Of a DNA stretch of 8,977 bases, positions 6,422 through 8,977 are shown one piece after another. The DNA is taken from contig CAMYBO010000044.1 of the NCBI GenBank assembly GCA_947254045.1, forward strand, positions 1 to 8,977, read 5' to 3'. The notes beneath the pieces are model-generated. The model was not told the DNA's origin. It made no database searches and saw only the letters and a list, made by a program, of their open reading frames with translations. Source of the DNA: an uncultured Granulicatella sp. (lineage in GTDB: Bacteria; Bacillota; Bacilli; Lactobacillales; Aerococcaceae). Position numbers and translations under genes: made by a program. Numbering within the stretch: the stretch's first letter is position 1; every line of letters starts with the position of its first letter.

Positions 6422-6924
6422 TTATTTCACTTTTTCTTTTAACGTTGTTTTGAGCATGAATATTGCTGTCGCTAAACTAGCTAAAGCTAATCCTAGCATT
6501 CCTCCATCAACACTTTCTCCAGTTTGAGGTAATTGTGGAACTTTCTTTTCCTCCGTTGTTGTTTCTGGAATAGTATTTTCTGGTTCCTTTGTTCCATAAA
6601 ATCTGATAGTCTGATAAACTCGAGATAATGTCTTTCCTGTTTTTTTATCCTTATAATTTACTTTACGAGTTACTTCTTTTTCATACCCCTTTAGTTTAGT
6701 ATTGACCGCCGTATCTGGTGCTTTTATTCTCCTAGCTGATACTCCATCTTCATCCGTAAATTGTTCAGCATAAGGGAATTGCTTCACAAAAGCCTCATTT
6801 AAAGCTATTTCAGCTGCATTCAGTTTTCCGTATTATTTTCTTGTGCGCTAACGATATGTGAAGTATACAATCCTCCGAATATCATTGCTGCTAAAACTAT
6901 TTTTATCATTCTACTTTTTTTCAT
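6422..6924 (-). pseudogene. Frameshifted small LPXTG surface protein
   Basis: From ATG 6924 the product begins MKKSRMIKIVLAAMIFGG and has a standard signal peptide ending near IVSA/QENN. It then runs into TGA after QENNTEN. A one-base shift in this spot restores GKLNAAEIALNEAFVKQF and a frame that runs to TAA at 6422-6424. The restored product is about 167 residues. Its middle has KGYEKEVTRKVNYKDKKTG followed by VYQTIRFYGT, which resembles one unit of Mub_B2/mucin-binding-type surface repeats (moderate confidence). Then come an acidic Pro/Thr/Glu spacer, LPQTG, a hydrophobic helix and a positive tail (KTTLKEKVK), the complete sortase A sorting signal. As it stands the signal peptide and the anchored part are in different frames, so no anchored protein is made unless the lesion is an assembly error; the 121-residue piece starting at GTG 6787 would lack export. 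It overlaps the gene upstream by ATGA. Confidence 0.82.
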
Positions 6925-7036
6925 TTTAAAATACCCACTTTATCTGTTTTTTCTTTAGAAATTCTTCCATATTCTTTTTCATATTCAGCTTTATTGAACT
7001 GCTATCAAAATCCGCTTTCAACATTCCTACATTCAA
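6921..7036 (-). pseudogene. Possible frameshifted small gene upstream of the LPXTG gene
   Basis: A site AAGGGGAAG (about 7052-7043) precedes a TTG at 7036 by suitable spacing. The TTG frame reads LNVGMLKADFDSSSIK and continues as Lys-rich sequence to TAA at 6928-6926. From 7001 another frame gives the more protein-like FNKAEYEKEYGRISKEK then TDKVGILK and stops at TGA 6923-6921, overlapping the ATG of the LPXTG gene as ATGA. Joining the two frames near 7000 would give a small charged protein of about 38 residues in an operon with the LPXTG gene. I do not recognise it. Alternatively the 36-residue TTG frame is itself the gene, or the region is only leader DNA. Confidence 0.38.
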
Positions 7037-7066
7037 TTATTTCTTCCCCTTATGTGAAAAAATCCT

Positions 7067-7095
7067 AAAATAAAAAAGCCTCCCTTAGAAGACTT
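7067..7095 (-). terminator. Intrinsic terminator of the YbaN-like gene
   Basis: Read on the minus strand, AAGTCTTC (7095-7088) pairs with GGAGGCTT (7083-7076) through six Watson-Crick and two G-T pairs around the loop TAAG, followed by TTTTTTATTTT. It starts seven bases after the stop codon of the YbaN-like gene and separates it from the surface-protein genes. Confidence 0.8.
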
Positions 7096-7101
7096 CAATA
7101 C

Positions 7102-7458
7102 TTATTTATCTGGAATAACTTTAAAGAGATAATACGTAATAAACACTGTTAATAAAGCTAGACCAATTTTCACATAAATAATTGGGGCAAAATAAATGGA
7201 AATACCCATTAAAATGTAAATATAAATAATAATTTTCTTTTTACGAGATCGTGCAATAGATTTTGTTTCTAAATAATCCGATACATAAATTTGGTATAAT
7301 TTTGTATTCGCAAACCATTCTTCAAATCTTTTCGAACTTTTGGAAAAACAGAATACCGTCAATAACAAAAATGGTGTCGTTGGCAAAACTGGAAGAACAA
7401 TTCCTATTATTCCTAATGCTAATGAAATCCATGCTACAACAAAATAAAACCCTCTCAT
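7102..7458 (-). CDS. YbaN-like DUF454 membrane protein
   Basis: Small integral membrane protein of 118 residues, the usual size of the DUF454/YbaN family, whose function is not established. Residues 4-37 are hydrophobic and contain the family signature GIIGIVLPVLPTTPFLLL, followed by FCFSKSSKRFEEWF (about 36-49), a cytoplasmic basic stretch ETKSIARSRKKK (about 64-75), and two more hydrophobic segments at about 76-93 and 94-112. A strong AAGGAGG (7469-7463) sits only four bases before the ATG, slightly tight, and overlaps the TAA that ends the possible remnant upstream. The gene is intact, unlike its neighbours on both sides. It may be transcribed together with the genes to its right or from a promoter inside the remnant, where TTATAAT occurs at about 7665-7659 on the minus strand. 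Confidence 0.85.
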   Translation of the reverse strand: MRGFYFVVAWISLALGIIGIVLPVLPTTPFLLLTVFCFSKSSKRFEEWFANTKLYQIYVSDYLETKSIARSRKKKIIIYIYILMGISIYFAPIIYVKIGLALLTVFITYYLFKVIPDK

Positions 7459-7467
7459 ATTTCCTCC

Positions 7468-7731
7468 TTAATTCATTCTTTCTAATACAGCTACTGTTTC
7501 CACATACTCATCATTGTCCAAACTAAATTTCTTACTATCTTTAAGCTCTAACAAACAAAGTATTCTTATCTAGAATAATTAAGCCCAAAATAGGTTTACA
7601 ATATATTTTCCCGATTGCCTAAGTTTAATGAATCATATCTTTGTAAAATTCATCTACGATTATAAGAGTATTTCCTTATAAAAACTGTCTAAAAAATATT
7701 TGTAATCCAGCCATTTCCCTATGCCGTTCAA
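7468..7731 (-). pseudogene. Possible decayed small gene coupled to the right-edge gene
   Basis: On the minus strand a TTG at 7731-7729 overlaps the TGA stop (7730-7728) of the large right-edge gene. From it the frame reads LNGIGKWLDYKYFLDSFYKE then ILL and a stop at 7662-7660. A shifted frame takes over with LIIVDEFYKDMIH, has two stops (TAA, TAG), and continues AIGKIYCKPILGLIILDKNT then LFVRA to about 7545. The first frame then resumes with LELKDSKKFSLDNDEYVETA and VLERMN and ends at TAA 7470-7468, four bases before... the YbaN gene's ribosome-binding-site core. Start and stop lie in one frame 264 bases apart, so an intact ancestor of about 87 residues is plausible. I do not recognise it. 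AT-rich DNA can yield such strings by chance, so this stays uncertain. Nothing else is visible in this 257-base gap. Confidence 0.4.
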
Positions 7732-8977
7732 TAGTCCTTTAACAAATTTTCCAGCCATTCTATATTAGAAATCGATGAATTATCTACCGCGTCATCAGCA
7801 ATATTTGTATGTGGACACGCAGAACATAATGGATTGTCTCCATTATTCCGTCCGCTATATGCACCATTATTTTTAATTTCTTTTTCTATTTTCCCATTAA
7901 CAATTTCAAAATGCAAAGAAGTTTCATCTGCATAGCCAGTATCTGGAATAAAACGCTCTGTAAAAGCAAAGTATTTTACCGTATTTCCTTCAAGAAACTT
8001 GTCGAAATAGTCTTTGCGGATAAAGACAGTTCCACCGATAGGGTCTCTATAATATGAATTCTTATTGTTGTTACATATTATCACTTTTTCTTTATCTTGA
8101 GTTTCCCATGATAAATCCGAAACATTCAACTTGAGATTAAAAAATCTAATAATATTCGATGGTGGTAATACTAATGAAGTCTCCTCAAAAACTTCAGATT
8201 GATTATTAATATTTTTTACATTCTTGCAAAGCCAAGGTTTTGATTCATTATTAGGATATGAATTCAAATTGCCAATATATTCTTCTAATTCAATGGTCAG
8301 ATAGCGAGCATTACCATCATCGTATATTGTTTCATTTTCCGAAGAGCAACACCACAAATCATATGTATCTTTCCATCTTGTTTCATATTTATCTTCCTCA
8401 TGTAGAGATACTCTACCAGCCAACATTACCCATTTTTGATGTTTTAATTCAACTGTTTCTAGAAGATGCAACACATTTCTTCTAGTTAATTCAACATTTT
8501 CTACCCAACAAACATCACGCTGCACAGGCATCTCTAAGGAATTTATTGCATAATCTCCCAGTCTCTCTATAAAATCTTGATATGTTGGAATTGGTGCTGT
8601 AATAATAACATCTTCTCCATATTCCAAAGGATCATACACTTCATATCCGATACTATTCTGAATATTATTATATGTTGCAAACTGATTTGTATAATAGTTA
8701 CACATCAAGCTCCCGTAATATAATCCTGTTGCAATATCTACCCCCTTCATATAGACAGAATGATGAAAATCTACTTCACGAATATTCATAGATTTTCTAT
8801 CTGCTGAGATATTGTAATATTCGAAAACATATCTAAAAACTTTTTCAAAGCTTTCCATAAAAGAATTCATATCCAATGTTTTAATCTCTGCTATAGACTC
8901 TATCTCTGGCATAATTCTATTTTCGAATGCTAACCAACCGCTGCATTTCCCACCACATACACAGGAGTATTTATTAT
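7728..8977 (-). CDS. Unrecognised large protein with Cys motifs, 5' end beyond the window
   Basis: The frame is open across the right edge, so the real start lies outside; the first ATG inside (8912-8910) is probably internal. Before it the frame reads NKYSCVCGGKCSGWLAFENR, a Cys-X-Cys-Gly-Gly-X-Cys cluster that would suit metal binding. The visible part is 415 residues. It is rich in Asn, Glu, Tyr and Trp, has no membrane segment or signal, and looks soluble. Visible landmarks, counted from the internal Met: PIPTYQDFIERLGDY (107-121), ETVELKHQKWVMLAGR (152-167), CCSSENETIYDDG (188-200), GGTVFIRKDYFDKFLEG (293-309), YFAFTERFIPDTGYADETS (314-332) and a second Cys pair CSACPH (363-368) near the end. 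Codons AGA and ATA are frequent, unlike the sugar operon. I cannot assign a family. The size, composition and odd neighbourhood would fit an accessory or defence-island protein, but this is only an impression. It is uninterrupted for 1.25 kb, so it is likely functional or only recently acquired. Confidence 0.7.
   Translation of the reverse strand, partial: NKYSCVCGGKCSGWLAFENRIMPEIESIAEIKTLDMNSFMESFEKVFRYVFEYYNISADRKSMNIREVDFHHSVYMKGVDIATGLYYGSLMCNYYTNQFATYNNIQNSIGYEVYDPLEYGEDVIITAPIPTYQDFIERLGDYAINSLEMPVQRDVCWVENVELTRRNVLHLLETVELKHQKWVMLAGRVSLHEEDKYETRWKDTYDLWCCSSENETIYDDGNARYLTIELEEYIGNLNSYPNNESKPWLCKNVKNINNQSEVFEETSLVLPPSNIIRFFNLKLNVSDLSWETQDKEKVIICNNNKNSYYRDPIGGTVFIRKDYFDKFLEGNTVKYFAFTERFIPDTGYADETSLHFEIVNGKIEKEIKNNGAYSGRNNGDNPLCSACPHTNIADDAVDNSSISNIEWLENLLKDY

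Noticed and set aside
6422..6787. The 121-residue GTG-started frame as a complete LPXTG protein
   Set aside because: It has a sorting signal but no signal peptide; the missing signal peptide is directly upstream in another frame, showing a frameshift.
7263..7526. Plus-strand open frame of 87 codons opposite the YbaN-like gene
   Set aside because: It lies antisense to a clear DUF454 gene and shows no domain, start signal or coding pattern of its own.
6925..7727. Insertion sequence or integron remnant around the eroded genes
   Set aside because: I found no terminal inverted repeats, target duplications or transposase-like residues.
8258..8485. Plus-strand open frame of 75 codons opposite the right-edge gene
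   Set aside because: It is antisense to a much longer open frame and has no ribosome binding site.
1..8977. CRISPR array, tRNA, rRNA or riboswitch
   Set aside because: No regularly spaced direct repeats, no cloverleaf-like segment and no recognisable conserved RNA element were seen on either strand.

Overview
The window looks like a chromosomal segment of a low-GC Gram-positive bacterium, most likely a member of the Lactobacillales (a Granulicatella/Carnobacteriaceae-like or streptococcus-like organism). The evidence is the AT-rich DNA, strong AAGGAGG ribosome binding sites, a lipobox lipoprotein, an LPXTG surface protein, a CcpA/LacI-type operator and a regulator that closely resembles streptococcal MalR as I remember it. 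The organism call is inference; no rRNA or tRNA gene is present to anchor it.

Left part (1-4473, + strand): an intact sugar-uptake module. A strong promoter with an A/T-rich upstream element is flanked by two LacI/MalR-type operator arms. It drives a solute-binding lipoprotein (169-1470), then, after an intercistronic hairpin, two CUT1-family permeases that overlap by one base (1570-2496 and 2496-3371). A terminator separates these from a MalR-like LacI-family repressor (3454-4437), which has its own terminator. There is no ABC ATPase and no sugar-cleaving enzyme in the window, so the transporter probably borrows a shared MsmK/MalK-type ATPase encoded elsewhere. The regulator and operators suggest maltose, maltodextrin or a related alpha-glucoside as substrate.

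Middle part (4487-6417, + strand): a MarR/OhrR-type regulator gene that is broken twice (4547-5019; an in-frame TGA and a one-base deletion, both at tryptophan codons), followed by an intact MATE-family efflux transporter (5043-6401). The MATE gene has no good ribosome binding site next to its start. A perfect bidirectional terminator closes this block.

Right part (6421-8977, - strand): mostly eroded accessory DNA. Reading leftward from the right edge it holds a large unrecognised cysteine-containing protein whose reading frame is open off the edge (7728-8977), a possible small decayed gene whose TTG start overlaps its stop (7468-7731), an intact YbaN-like DUF454 membrane protein (7102-7458) with terminator, a possible frameshifted small gene (6921-7036), and a frameshifted LPXTG surface protein (6422-6924) overlapping it by ATGA. 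At least two genes in the window are clearly disrupted and two more are probable. I see no mobile-element ends, CRISPR array, tRNA or rRNA gene.

The most interesting leads are the derepressed-looking MATE pump and the unrecognised large gene plus its possible small partner at the right edge. I cannot show that either is a new system.
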